Source of the DNA: Hoplostethus atlanticus
Taxonomy: Eukaryota > Chordata > Actinopteri > Trachichthyiformes > Trachichthyidae
Assembly (NCBI GenBank): GCA_034670405.1
Contig: JAXDDX010000185.1
Coordinates: 248,001-312,000, forward strand
Direction: 5' to 3'
DNA: 64,000 nucleotides
In this document: positions 52,340-63,400 of the stretch, piece by piece
How positions within the stretch are numbered: position 1 is the stretch's first letter
Layout: every line of letters begins with the position of its first letter
Made by a program: the position numbers and the translations under genes
Notes under the pieces: generated by a model
The model's database searches: none
What the model was told of the DNA's origin: nothing
The model's input: the letters and a program-made list of their open reading frames with translations, nothing else

Positions 52340-53430
52340 GAGCAATTTGGATTTGAGAAGTGGAGAATGTTTGCAGGATAGCAGCACCACCTTAGGAAGC
52401 AGGGAAGGGTGGTTCACTATGGTTATACGTACAAACCTAATAACTAAATTCCCTACTCAGGGTGTCTGCAAGTTTCAGTAAGTTAAACTTAAGACTTTCT
52501 AAAGCCTTTGTTTACGGAAAAATCCAACACTAACACTGATTTAAAAAAATTGTGGCGATGTAACTTGCAGTTCTGGTTGTTGTTGGGTGGTATTTTTCTA
52601 CTGCCTAAATGTAGACGACCTAACGTCATGGTATTTCCAGCGCATCTGCAATGGAGTTTGATAGCTGAAAAGAGATACCAATTTCTCTTCCGACAGTAAT
52701 CTCAATAGTCCATAACAAAATGCAGCCACAGCTTGCATCTTTGCTGTTGTCAGTAGCATTTGAGAGTATGATGTAGGTCTATGTGACTGACAACAAAACA
52801 GTTAAGGGATGTATTTAACAGTGTTCAAGTGCTTTTTTTAAAATTAGGCAACCATTCTCAAGTCATCTTAAAGGAAAATTCTGATTATTTTTAACCATGC
52901 CCTAATTTTCCTAGTTTTTGCCATCATGCTGATCGATTCTGGTCAATCACTTCACTGTAGAGTTGTATGTACAGGCCAATGGAAACTCAAAAGGTCAAAT
53001 CAAAGACCAGCAGCATAAGTGAAGTGTGTGAACAATCCCAAAAAGTATCATATGGACTATAACTGAAATCTCATGTGATAATTGTGCAATCACAGCGCAA
53101 TTGCAGTGTGAGTGTTATGTTGAAAGGGTGTGTATAAATCACATTTTGTGTTTGCTTTTGAGTTTCTATTGGTTTGTATTGGAAAGCAGTGACCCCTGCT
53201 AACTAAGAGGTACTTGGAGCTCTAGTGAAGTAATTGACAACATTTGTCAGAATTGGCATTCTAGCAAAAAAAAAAAAAAAAAGGAGCTACAGACACCCGC
53301 TTAGCATTTTTTTTTTTTTTACTGCTAAATATTACATTTTTCTTTTACATGTACATTGAGTTGTGGAAAGATTGTTTCATTGTGTGTCTTATTTGTTCTT
53401 TTATTTTACTATAAATAAAAGGGTGAATTG
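52340..53430 (+). other. nosip 3'UTR and candidate poly(A) signal
   Basis: Sequence after the nosip stop. The first clear AATAAA on the plus strand is at 53414-53419, just past an A-run and a T-run, giving a 3'UTR of about 1.1 kb if used. No further coding exon is seen. Confidence 0.4.
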
Positions 53431-53695
53431 ACTCACATTTTGATCTGCTGTATATTTTATACAAGTTGTAATAGATGTTACACACACACACACACACGGG
53501 CAAGTGTATTACCGATAAGGAATGACTGGGAAGGCTGGTAAAGGTCATGATAAAAGGAGGATTTTCTAGGGATCAGGGTACATGTGAAGGGTTCTATTCC
53601 AAAATGCCATATGAACATTTTAGAAAAAGATATATTAATTGCATTATCCAATATCAACCAAAGACTTAATTTATCTACTAATCTTTAAGTGACAG

Positions 53696-54386
53696 TGTGG
53701 CGGACTGGGGGGAGGGTGGTAGGTTCGGCTGGTCTCAGCGGCTGCGGCCAATTAAAGCTGATTTCAGCCGGGCCTTTTTAACCTGTGTGTGGATGTGTGA
53801 GCGAGAGGGACGCGCCAGTGTGAGAGGCTGGCGGCGTGGATGCAGGAGCCGGCGGCGATCGGGAGGATCGAGGGCCGGCGGACTGGAGGAGCGGACAGCG
53901 AGCCAGCAGCAGCCGCGTCTGAGCGAGGGTCTGCGGCTGGAGTGCCGGGACGGAGGCGAGGGCGCGAGCTGGAGGACGGAGTGGGAGAGCGTGCGTCTCC
54001 CTCCGCGGCAACAACCGACGGAGGTCCCCGGGGGTGCAGTCGGGAGCTGCCTGGAAGAGCTGGTGACAGTCAGGGTTGGGGCGGGATGCCCCTGAAAGCC
54101 GGCCTGCCAGGCTTGCAGGAGCATCCCCCCGTCCCGGCACTCCAGCCGCAGACCCTCGCTCAGACGCGGCTGCTGCTGGCTCGCTGTCCGCTCCTCCAGT
54201 CCGCCGGCCCTCGATCCTCCCGATCGCCGCCGGCTCCTGCATCCACGCCGCCAGCCTCTCACACTGGCGCGTCCCTCTCGCTCACACATCCACACACAGG
54301 TTAAAAAGGCCCGGCTGAAATCAGCTTTAATTGGCCGCAGCCGCTGAGACCAGCCGAACCTACCACCCTCCCCCCAGTCCGCCACA
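53696..54386. mobile_element. Foldback element: 258-bp inverted repeats, 5-bp target duplication
   Basis: The left arm 53696-53953 and right arm 54129-54386 appear identical in inverse: long ORFs on opposite strands give the same 86-residue translation. The ends are TGTGGCGG...CCGCCACA. GACAG directly flanks both sides (53691-53695, 54387-54391). The arms are GC-rich, unlike the AT-rich surroundings. The arm includes ccaattaaagctgatttcag, ccgggcc and a tail tttttaacctgtgtgtggat reminiscent of LTR promoter/leader sequence. The roughly 175-bp centre is unique. TG...CA with a 5-bp duplication suggests integrase-mediated insertion (inference). Confidence 0.8.
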
Positions 54387-55007
54387 GACAGTTTGTCTTA
54401 ATTTGGGCTATCATTTTGTAGGAGTAGGAGGTCAGGGGCCTCTTCCACAATGCAGGTTTAGAAAAACGGCCATTAATCTCGCAAGCCTGGTTTGAGTTAA
54501 CCAAGTCAATCAGGGTTAAAGCGGTTCCACAAAGCCGAAGTCAAGCTACCGTGATCTGGCTAATCCAAGCCAGGCTCAAGCAATCCAGATAATTGTGCGT
54601 GTACAGTTGTACACAGTTTATTTAGGCAGCCCGAGAGGTCGATCATGGATCTGATCGATTCATCATGGCGAAAAATGACGGTAAAGACAGAGCCACTTGT
54701 TCACGGCCACTGAGCAGCAACTTTTAGTGGAAGTCTATGAAGAATTCAGGCATATTATAATTAAAAAGGGAAATACAATTGCCATAAATAAAGGGAGAGA
54801 GAAAGCTTGGCAACAAATTGCTGATAGATTGAATGCGTAAGTAATTGTTGAATTAAAAACTAACAACGTTGATAGATCTAATTAAATATGTGTTCCAACA
54901 ATATTAAACTGAAAAGCTGTGCTAAAAATATTATACATGCAACCATGTCATATATGAAACCTCAGACTTTAACTACCACAATGCACACAATCTGTGGGAC
55001 TGTGGCA

Positions 55008-55313
55008 TTAGTAATCTGCAGATCTAATCAATGCTTTCACCTGAGCACCTATACTGCTCAAGCACATGTTGGTCCGGGTAAACCAGCGGGTCTGATCTGT
55101 CCCTGAAAGTTCTTTCTCCTTGGAAAGCCCTGCATACACGACCACGACCTCATCTATGAATGGACAGGCCATGATGGACATAGGATGAGACATGGGTCTT
55201 CCTCTGTGTTTTATAAACCCTTTAATTGATGTGAATAAAGAGATGGGAGCGCTGCGTGGGTATTTGGTCCTACCAAGAAGAATCAGGTACTGTTTGGAAT
55301 GGGTTAGAAGCAC
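55008..55313 (-). pseudogene. HARBI1-like transposase N-terminal relic
   Basis: The minus strand reads RTKYPRSAPISLFTSIKGFI, KHRGRPMSHPMSIMACPFID, EVV, resembling the RP.SHPMSIMACPF leader of fish Harbinger transposases. The opposite orientation to the Myb-like relic is normal for this superfamily. The DDE domain is missing. Confidence 0.5.
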
Positions 55314-55667
55314 AAATGGGAATATAGTAGTTTAACCTTGTTGAGGAGTACGGTCACCCTGGTGTGATCATTCTAAAATGCATTCTAACCTTCTAATTGA
55401 TGACAAAGTGTTATAAATGGGACAGTTCCAGAATAGAACACTGAATTGGAACTAGAACTCTCAAAAAGCTCCTCAAAATTAAGTATTCTCCTTTGTAAAA
55501 AAAAAAAAAGTTCTACAAATACCTAAACTACTTTATTCCCATTTAGGCTTCTTTTAAGCTATATGGACTTGATAGAATAGCCGACAAGATATTTTGCAAT
55601 TCTGCTGTTAAATAATATGCATAATGCATGTAGCAAAGGGTATACATAATGTTTCCCACTAAGTGGG

Positions 55668-55735
55668 GATCGGACCTACAGCCCTAAAACTGAGAGTTTC
55701 ATGCTCTACTGACTGAGCTGTCCAGGCTGGACATT
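55668..55735 (-). repeat. tRNA-derived SINE head
   Basis: The reverse complement has ctggacagctcagtcagtag, agca and gtaggtccgatcccc. It occupies the same site as the one at 30618-30700 in the sister element. Confidence 0.65.
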
Positions 55736-56245
55736 ATCACTATTGTTCCCATCCTGGAAATTGATTGGTTGAAAGTTTGTTCTACATTGACTGTAAATCC
55801 CATACAGTAACAGTTAATGTATCTTCTAGCAGCCGTGGAAACATTTTGACATATATTCACAAGATACTTTCTATTTCAATGAATTTGCTAAATCAAAATA
55901 ATTTAGAAAATAAAATAATACTGTGTCATCAAATAATTCTTTCTATAAGTTGTAACCGTTTTCTAAAAGCAACTCTCCAGGAGCACTCGTGGGTGCGCAC
56001 TAAGATGCATCCCAGGTGTGCTGCGGCTGTACAGAAATGGTTCCGGTTCTAAAAAAAAAACCCATTATTCTGCCCAAGAAAAAATGCCCTAAAAAGGCAA
56101 TTACGACTGGGGTGGCCAATAGGGTGGCCAGGCTTTAGTCCATGGTGGCCACGGCCACCCCGCAAATCCGTGCTTGCCGATTTGACCTGTTGTTTTATCA
56201 CTAAACCTTTCGTCTGTTACAACATTTCAACCTGCAGCTGAGCTC

Positions 56246-56372
56246 GGCCCGGACAGCTCAGTCGGTAGAGCAGGGTCTCAGGGTCGTGGGTTCGATCCCC
56301 ACATAGTGTCAAGAACCTGTGTAAGTCGCTTTGGATAAAAGCGTCTGCTAAATGACTGTAATGTAATGTAAG
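56246..56372 (+). repeat. tRNA-headed SINE with L2-type tail
   Basis: cccggacagctcagtcggta, gagca (A box), gtgggttcgatcccc (B box), tgtgtaagtcgctttggata, aaagcgtctgctaaatgact, gtaatgtaatgta. Confidence 0.85.
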
Positions 56373-57906
56373 CTCTGTGAGATCTGGCGATATGCATACT
56401 CGTTTACAACCACTTCTGCAGATGGTGCTATTGATACCACTAGATGGCAGTAAAGACTGTCCCGATTTTGGAAAAGGTTGAGAGCAAGTTGAGAGCAATT
56501 ATGTATAGGAGGTTAATACAAAAAAGGAAATATTAAATATAAATTTTACAATGGAAGTGCGCGTACCTAGTGGGCCCCCACCCACCCCACGCTCCGCCGC
56601 TACCCAATTGTATAGGGAGCAAAAACAAATAAGCATAAAAACATCACATTACAAATGTCACAAATTTACTCACTAATTGTTTCAATTATTACAACACATC
56701 TTTGAACATTAGCACAATTGAATAAATAACACTAACATATTTAAGTTCGTTCAGCACATACGTAAGTAGTGACTACTGGAAAACCCGAATGAACTTGAAC
56801 GAGACTTCACATGGCAGTCGTACCGAACATTGGAGATACTGTTTGTCTCAAGTCGTTCATTTACGTTTTTTTGAGTTTCAGGACGTAACCCGTATGTACT
56901 GAATACTCAAACTTACTGCAAATACTGTGCCTGTGGTATCTGGCAAGGCACATAGCTACAGTTTGTTGAATTAATACTTAGCCTACTTGTACTTGTTGTA
57001 AATGTACTATGCATTATTTCCTTAAGGGTGGATGAATAAATGTTGTAAACTACTTACCATGTGTGTTTAAGAAGCAGCAAATACTGTTAACTTTTCACCG
57101 GCTAGCAGAACCAGCGGCATCTAGTGGTCAGAAAAAGGTACTATCCTACTAGATACTGGAACATAATGGAATATAAAATGAAATAATTTAATGCCTCATT
57201 ACTCAGGACAGGGGAGAAAAATCATCCCCATATTTTCAGGGAATGTATTAGAAAGGTCGAAGAAGCTAAAGGTTGAAGAAGTTTTAGGAAGCTCCAAATG
57301 TAGCTTCCTAAAACCTCTGGAACATAGAAAACTTGTACTAGATAGCGGTTGTGGAGGTGGGCCTGCAGTAGGGATTAGGTTGTCCCTGGATGGATTTCAA
57401 GCATTTGTTTGGATTCGCCATGTTTGAATCTGCACCTGGGAAAAGTTTAGTACACATCGGATGTTGGAAACAATAGTGACAGAATTTTATCTGAATCCTA
57501 CCCAGTGAACATGGCAGATTTGGATGCCATCAATTAGCATTTTATTCAAAGATGTAATGATATTCCTATGAAATAAAGTTACTGGGTTGCTTATCTAACC
57601 CGTTTCTACCTGTTCCTACCTGTATTATAAGGATCTGAGACGTATGGTGTCATCCTGTTACAAATTACCATCCCAAAATGTCAAATGCAATGATCCTTTC
57701 ATAAACTAATGTCCCCACCTATAAATAACAGTAGGTGAGACCCTCTTGGTTTCCTACATAACACAAACTTACTTAATTGGCTTAATTGCAGTAGTAGAAC
57801 GGTCAGATTTAATTTAACCTCTGAGTTGTGAATAGTTGCACAGAGCCATTAGTTAATGTCAAAATGCGTGACTAATTTGCTCTGTCCTTTTTTTTTTTAA
57901 TTACAG
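56373..57906. other. Intergenic, no gene seen
   Basis: No recognised family. ORF 57191-57427 has no splice or homology support. Confidence 0.35.
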
Positions 57907-58096
57907 GCTGTTTAATATCTCCATACGTGCTCGCTACTAAAACATGACCGATGCAGAGTTGGATGATACAAGGTACAAGGAAACGACAAACTTGACCCAG
58001 GCGATGTGCGTGCACGTCTTTTTGGAGAGGGCTTCGTTGTGCAAAGGAGTCGTGTTCGACGAAGTCTGCTCAGGACCAACCCAGAAGGGGCTGCTC
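57907..58096 (+). CDS. Possible orphan exon, unidentified
   Basis: A strong acceptor (ttttttttttaattacag) ends at 57906. 37 nt later an ATG (57944) opens MTDAELDDTRYKETTNLTQA, MCVHVFLERASLCKGVVFDE, VCSGPTQKGLLL. Protein-like composition ends where a CG-rich repeat (gcggaatggcgccgaatggc, present twice, 58118-58210) begins. It could be the start of a host gene broken by the repeat or a transposon leader. Not recognised. Confidence 0.3.
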
Positions 58097-58441
58097 TTAC
58101 GCCGGGTTCACACCAGAGGGCGGAATGGCGCCGAATGGCGACAATCTTTCGGCGCCCATGTTAACCAATGTGGCCGTGCACACCGGCCGCGGAACGGCGC
58201 CGAATGGCCGTCTGGTCTAATTTTTCTCGATTCGTGAGCGATCGTGCCAAGCTGGGCAGTCACAGGAAGTCAGTCACAGGAACGGCATAGAGCATCCGAT
58301 CAATTTTCAAAATATAACAAATTTCAAAATAAAACACCCTGATTGATGATGGTGTTGGATATCCAGTCTATATTTCTCAGTTGTTTCTAAACTTTTACTC
58401 TAAACAGAGAGCGAGAGAGACGAGCAGACACACGCACGAGA

Positions 58442-58457
58442 GAGAGACGCACACAAG

Positions 58458-58516
<59 letters not shown>
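58442..58516. repeat. (AG)n microsatellite, probably in the LINE 5'UTR
   Basis: gagagag repeat of about 60 bp, a few hundred bases upstream of LINE ORF1. Confidence 0.9.
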
Positions 58517-58518
<2 letters not shown>

Positions 58519-58966
58519 ACATGAACATGAGCTCCTGAATTATTACTTTTCCATTGTTTTTAAAATGAGATAAAACTGTTACATTTTCTTAGATTTTCAC
58601 ATCATCTGATGTAAGAAACAACAATCTACTGAAAACTGAAACTGAAAAAACTGAAAAAAACTAAACTAAAACCATCAAGCAAATCCCTGGCACAGAAAGG
58701 AGCAATCTCCCAACCTACATCCTTCTACATTGAGTGAGTACATCATTACAAAGGGAAGGCAAAAGGATCTATATTTTTATCTTTATTTTTTTTTCTTGAA
58801 GAGATCTATTACGTGGATAAAACAGCTAGCTTACTAGCTAACTCGCTAACTAGCAGAGTGAGAGGCCACTTTTCTCCCGCTCAAACAAACGGTTGCCCGG
58901 GCAACGGAACACCTGCACTGCCCACTGTCCAGCAGCAAGAGCAGAGGAGCAGAGCCCACTACCACC

Positions 58967-60265
58967 ATGTATAGTGCTGAGACCATCCTCTACCCCCCAG
59001 AGGCCAAAAATGAAACCAGCAGGAAACAGCACAAACACAAGCTGATGAAGGAGAGGCCAGAGAGTCTATTCGCAGACCACTACAAAAGTGGTGATGTGAG
59101 TAACCTCATCTTCTTCACTGACCAGCCAAATGCATGGCATACAACTTCTCACTACCAGTCTGTCAAACGAGAGGGAATCTGCAATGGGTGGAAAATCAAA
59201 ATTATGGAGGCAGAGGACCCTGACAGCATCATGATTACAGTCAACCTGTATAAGAACGGGACTGTCATGGTGCAGGGCGACCTCAGACATTTTGAGACAG
59301 ACTTTCAGACTGTAAAGGAGATAGCACTGAGGGAAAAAACAACTCCCAGTGAAACCCCCTCCACCCAGACACACACAACCAAAATCACCCCAAAGTCCTC
59401 CACCCAGGAAAGCAAAGGCAGCGCCTATCACCCCAGCTGCCCCACACCTGATGAGAGTGACACCCCCTGCTCAAAGCAAGCCCAGGTCCTCCGCACCATG
59501 GGTTTGCTGAAGGAACAGTTCACTCAGCTAGAGATAGAGTTGGTGCAACTCAGGGAAGAGGTGAACAAGCAACAGCCAGACACCCAGACTCTAGAGGAGC
59601 TCCTAGCCACCAGGATGAGAGAACAGAACAACAGCCTGGCAGTACAGCTGAAGAGTGCCCAACAGGAGAGAGACAGCCATGAGAGGAAACTGACTGATCT
59701 AACAGAGGAGGTGAGAGAGCTACAGAGAGAGAGAGAGCGCAGTAAGAGGGAGATGACCACACTAAAGGAGAAGCTGCAGAGAAGAGAGAGAGACGTCGAC
59801 AGCCTACAGGAGCAACTACATCTCCATGCTCTACACTGACTCCACCCCGCAGAGGAACCTACATCAGCCAACCAGGACCCCCCTAACCTTCACCAAGACC
59901 CTGAAGGATGCCGTCCTGAGCCGCAGCCGGGCCTCTCCACCCAGGCACAGTAGAGCAGCAGACCTGCAAGACGCCACCCTGGATCAACACCCTGGACCCC
60001 CCAACCCCAACCACAACACCATCAACCCCAGTACCGCCAGCCTCAACACCCACCACAGCCCACCCACCACAACCAGCCCCAGCCTACCTTCAGATCCCCC
60101 CAGACCAGGCCTCCCCCACTCCTCCTCCCCACTGAGCCTCAGCCCAGCAGGCAGAGCTACGCACAGGCCGTGAGAGGAGCAGCCAGCCCACCCCCCCTCA
60201 GTGAACTGAGTGACATCCAGCACATGCTGAGCCTACTCTGTTCTCACTTGATGGGAACTGGATAA
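58967..60265 (+). pseudogene. LINE ORF1 with two in-frame stop codons
   Basis: Reads MYSAETILYPPEAKNETSRK, GDVSNLIFFTDQPNAWHT, TVNLYKNGTVMVQGDLRHFE, then a Thr/Pro linker and a coiled coil (LKEQFTQLEIELVQLREEV ... KLTDLTEEVRELQRERERSK). It is interrupted by TGA at 59837 and TAG at 59951. The frame stays open after both, through a Pro/Gln-rich part to SYAQAVRGAASPPPLSELSD, IQHMLSLLCSHLMGTG, TAA at 60265. It is an ORF1 nucleic-acid-binding/multimerising protein by position and coiled coil; no zinc knuckle is seen. Confidence 0.7.
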
Positions 60266-60412
60266 GAGTACAGGAACAGGAAAAAAGGGGGGGGGAAAAA
60301 GAAAAAAAGAAAAGAAAAGAGAAATGTTCTTAATTAAGGTAACAATAAATTGTTTTTTTTTTTTTTGGTAAATGTTTTCTAGTAGGAGTTTTTCTCATTT
60401 TAAAGGAAAAGA

Positions 60413-63400
60413 ATGAACCAAATTAAATTGTTTTCCATTGCATGTTGGAATGTACAGGGCCTCTGCTTTTGGTTTAAAAAGTAAAAACCCAGAGTTCCTG
60501 AAGGAGATCAATGACATAGACATTGTTGTCCTTCAGGAAACATGGTGTAAAGGTGGTGTTTCCACTGGTTGCCCTTTAGGCTATAGAGAAATCATTGTCC
60601 CATCCACCAAACTAAAAGGAGTTACACAGGGCAGGGACTCAGGGGGGATGATAATCTGGTATAAATCTGAACTAACCCATTCAATAGAGTTAGGGCGTTT
60701 TCACACCTGAAAGTCCGGACCAAGGTCCGAACCAAGGTTCATGTTTTTGTTACATTGTATACATTTGATCCGGTTAGTTTTGGTTTCACATTGCAATTTT
60801 GCGAGCGCACTAAAGACCTTTGGATGACATACCTACGTCCTGTCGTCATCACCTACGTGGGCTGCGTCTCCCTATACTTGACATTGATTGGTTTGTAGAG
60901 GGGCGTGCGTCTGACGTCGGCGCGTTGTTTCGGCGGATAGCCTTTTCCGTTTGAATGAAATGAATGAACAGATTCATTTCGTTGCCACTATACAGTCCCT
61001 CCAGGATGTTGCGATCGCAATAATTAACGCAAATTAAACTAATTGCCTGAATACTTACAAGAGCTTCCATTTTGCCAAAAAATACCCCGCAATATTCCCG
61101 CATAAAACGGTCAAATTGGCACAATGCTTCCACATTAATACTCCTACATGTTCGGGAGGTTGTTTTTTTTAATTTAAATATGCAATTTGCACCATTTGCT
61201 TTCTTGTTATCCTGAGCCTTTGATAGGACAATGCCGGAGTGGCCAATCGGGACGAATCCCGGTGGGCCGGTGGGTCTTTGGGCCGGTTGGACGGGCCGCG
61301 CCTCGGTGTAGCCTAATCATTTTATAAACTGTTCAAGTTGATTTGCTGCTAACAGATCGGTGACTAGTTAGATGTGCGTTCTCAGCTCCGGACATCTCTC
61401 TCCTTTTCTCTGTGTCAAACTGGCAGCACTGACAGACCTGACAGATTAGAGTGGGACGGGAACGTGACGGGTCAACTAATGATGTGATGGCAAATTGTAG
61501 ATATGCTGCATTGCAGCCTAAAGGGAAAAAACAAACACAAATAATGTAAAGAAAACTAGGATTAAAAAGGAATGAAATACAAAGAAAGGCACTAGACAGA
61601 GATCATGTATAGTATAGTTTTCAGCCGGCGGCCCCGGGAGATATTAATGTGTTACGATTACTAGTGGGCAGTTTACAATGTTTTGGGGAGGATGGGGGGC
61701 TCGACATTTTCATCGATTCCTGCTGTTTTACCACAAGATACCACGAAAAATATCCCAAATTGCATCGCAATTTTTTATAAAAGCCGCTGCAAATTCAATC
61801 ATATTGGGCCAATAATCAGGAAAAAAACCTCCGCGAAATCCTGGTGGGACTGACTATAGTATTATTATTATTATGGCATTACTACCAGCAGCACGTAATG
61901 CAAAAATTATATCGTCGCCGACGATAGCCTGCCTCAACTTCCTGTAATTGGTCCGAAAGTTCGAACCATCCAAAAAAGTGTTTTCACACTGCAAACGAAC
62001 CGAACCTTGGTTCAGTTTGATCCGGACCGAGACCACCTCTTTTGGTCGGACCAAATTCTGGTCCTTTGGTCCGGACCATGGTCCGAGGCACCTTTCACAC
62101 CTGCCATTTTGGTTCGGACCAAACTGAAAAGTCCGAAGGTCCGGACCAAACAAGGTAGGTGTGAAAGCACCCTTAATCAAAACAGGAGAATTTTATATCT
62201 GGCTAAAAAATAAAAAGCAAACAATCTCAACTTGCCCCACATACATTCCCCCATCTGAGTCACCCTATTTCAATGAGGAGTGTTTCTCCATTCTAGAGGG
62301 GGAGATTAGTAACTTCCAGAATAAAGGGAATGTTCTCATCTGTGGTGACCTGAATGCTAGAACAGCAGAAAAACCAGACACTATCGACAATCACGGGGAT
62401 AGACATATAATAGGTAGCAACAGCCTTCCCCAAGCCACATACACCCCCAGAAACAACTATGACAAACTGACCAATACAAATGGGACACAAGTCCTACAAC
62501 TCTGTTGTACACTGGGTCTGTACAAAGTCAATGGCAGGCTAAGGGGGGACTCTTTTGGAAGGTACACCCACAGCTCATCTCTTGGCAGCAGCACAGTCGA
62601 CTATTTTATTTCAGACTTCAACCTTGTGTCTCTCAGAGCATTCACAGTCAGCCCCTTAACGCCTCTTTCAGATCACAGTAAAATTACTGAGGAGGCTAGA
62701 AACCAACTACGCGGCATACCAGCCCAATAAACTACATCCCACTACCCAGTCCTATAGATGGAGAACAAACAGCAAGGAAGATTACCATAAGGCAATTGGC
62801 AGCCAACAAATCCAATCACTCCTGGACAAATTTCTGGCTCTATCCTTTCCCTATAGTGATGACGGTGTAAATTTGGCTGTTGAGAACATAAATATAATAT
62901 TTGATAAATTAGCATTATTATCTAATTTACAGAAAAAGAGCAAACCAAAAAGAATAAATGATGACAAATATTGTAAAAAAGATTGTAAAAATCTAAGAAA
63001 ATAATTGATAAATGTATCTAATCAGAAACACTCTCAGAACAAAAAAGGAACAGCATATGAGAAATCAGCTAAATACAATTGAAGAATCATTGGAATCAAA
63101 TTAATTCTGGGAAATTTGGAATACACGAAATAAAACACCTAATGACGAATTGACAATCCAACATGGTGATATTTGGACTAATCACTTTGCAAATCTTTAC
63201 AGCAAAATAACAAATAACCCAGACCAAAAAAGAATAGAAGGAAATCAACAATCAAAGACTACCAGAATCCCATCGACACCCCAATTACAGAAAAAGAACT
63301 ACTAGAAAAAATAAACAATCTAAAACCCAGAAAGGCCTGTGGTGCTGATACCATTTTAAATGAAATGATCAAATACTCTGACAATAAATTACAATTGGCT

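Larger units (their letters stand above)
54434..55970. mobile_element. PIF/Harbinger-type element, second copy, right end missing
   Basis: Left end aggggcctcttccacaatgc, aggtttag, then the same Myb-like relic as at 30200 (EQQLLVEVYEEFRHI, GREKAWQQIADRLNA). It retains a transposase part that copy 29990-31372 has lost. Shared sequence with that copy stops at about 55970 with no matching terminus. Confidence 0.65.

Noticed and set aside
53697..54385. Long GC-rich ORFs on both strands with identical translations
   Set aside because: They are produced by the inverted repeat: each strand reads the same arm. Composition is GC-driven and no protein family fits.
56246..56305. tRNA-Lys-like sequence (also at 30618, 33068, 55668, 10548)
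   Set aside because: A and B boxes are present, but the anticodon arm is missing or unpaired, the acceptor ends do not pair, and a LINE-type tail follows in some copies. These are SINE heads.
59066..59871. Minus-strand ORFs opposite LINE ORF1
   Set aside because: Shadow frames of the Glu/Arg-rich coiled coil, read as Ser/Leu/Cys-rich sequence.
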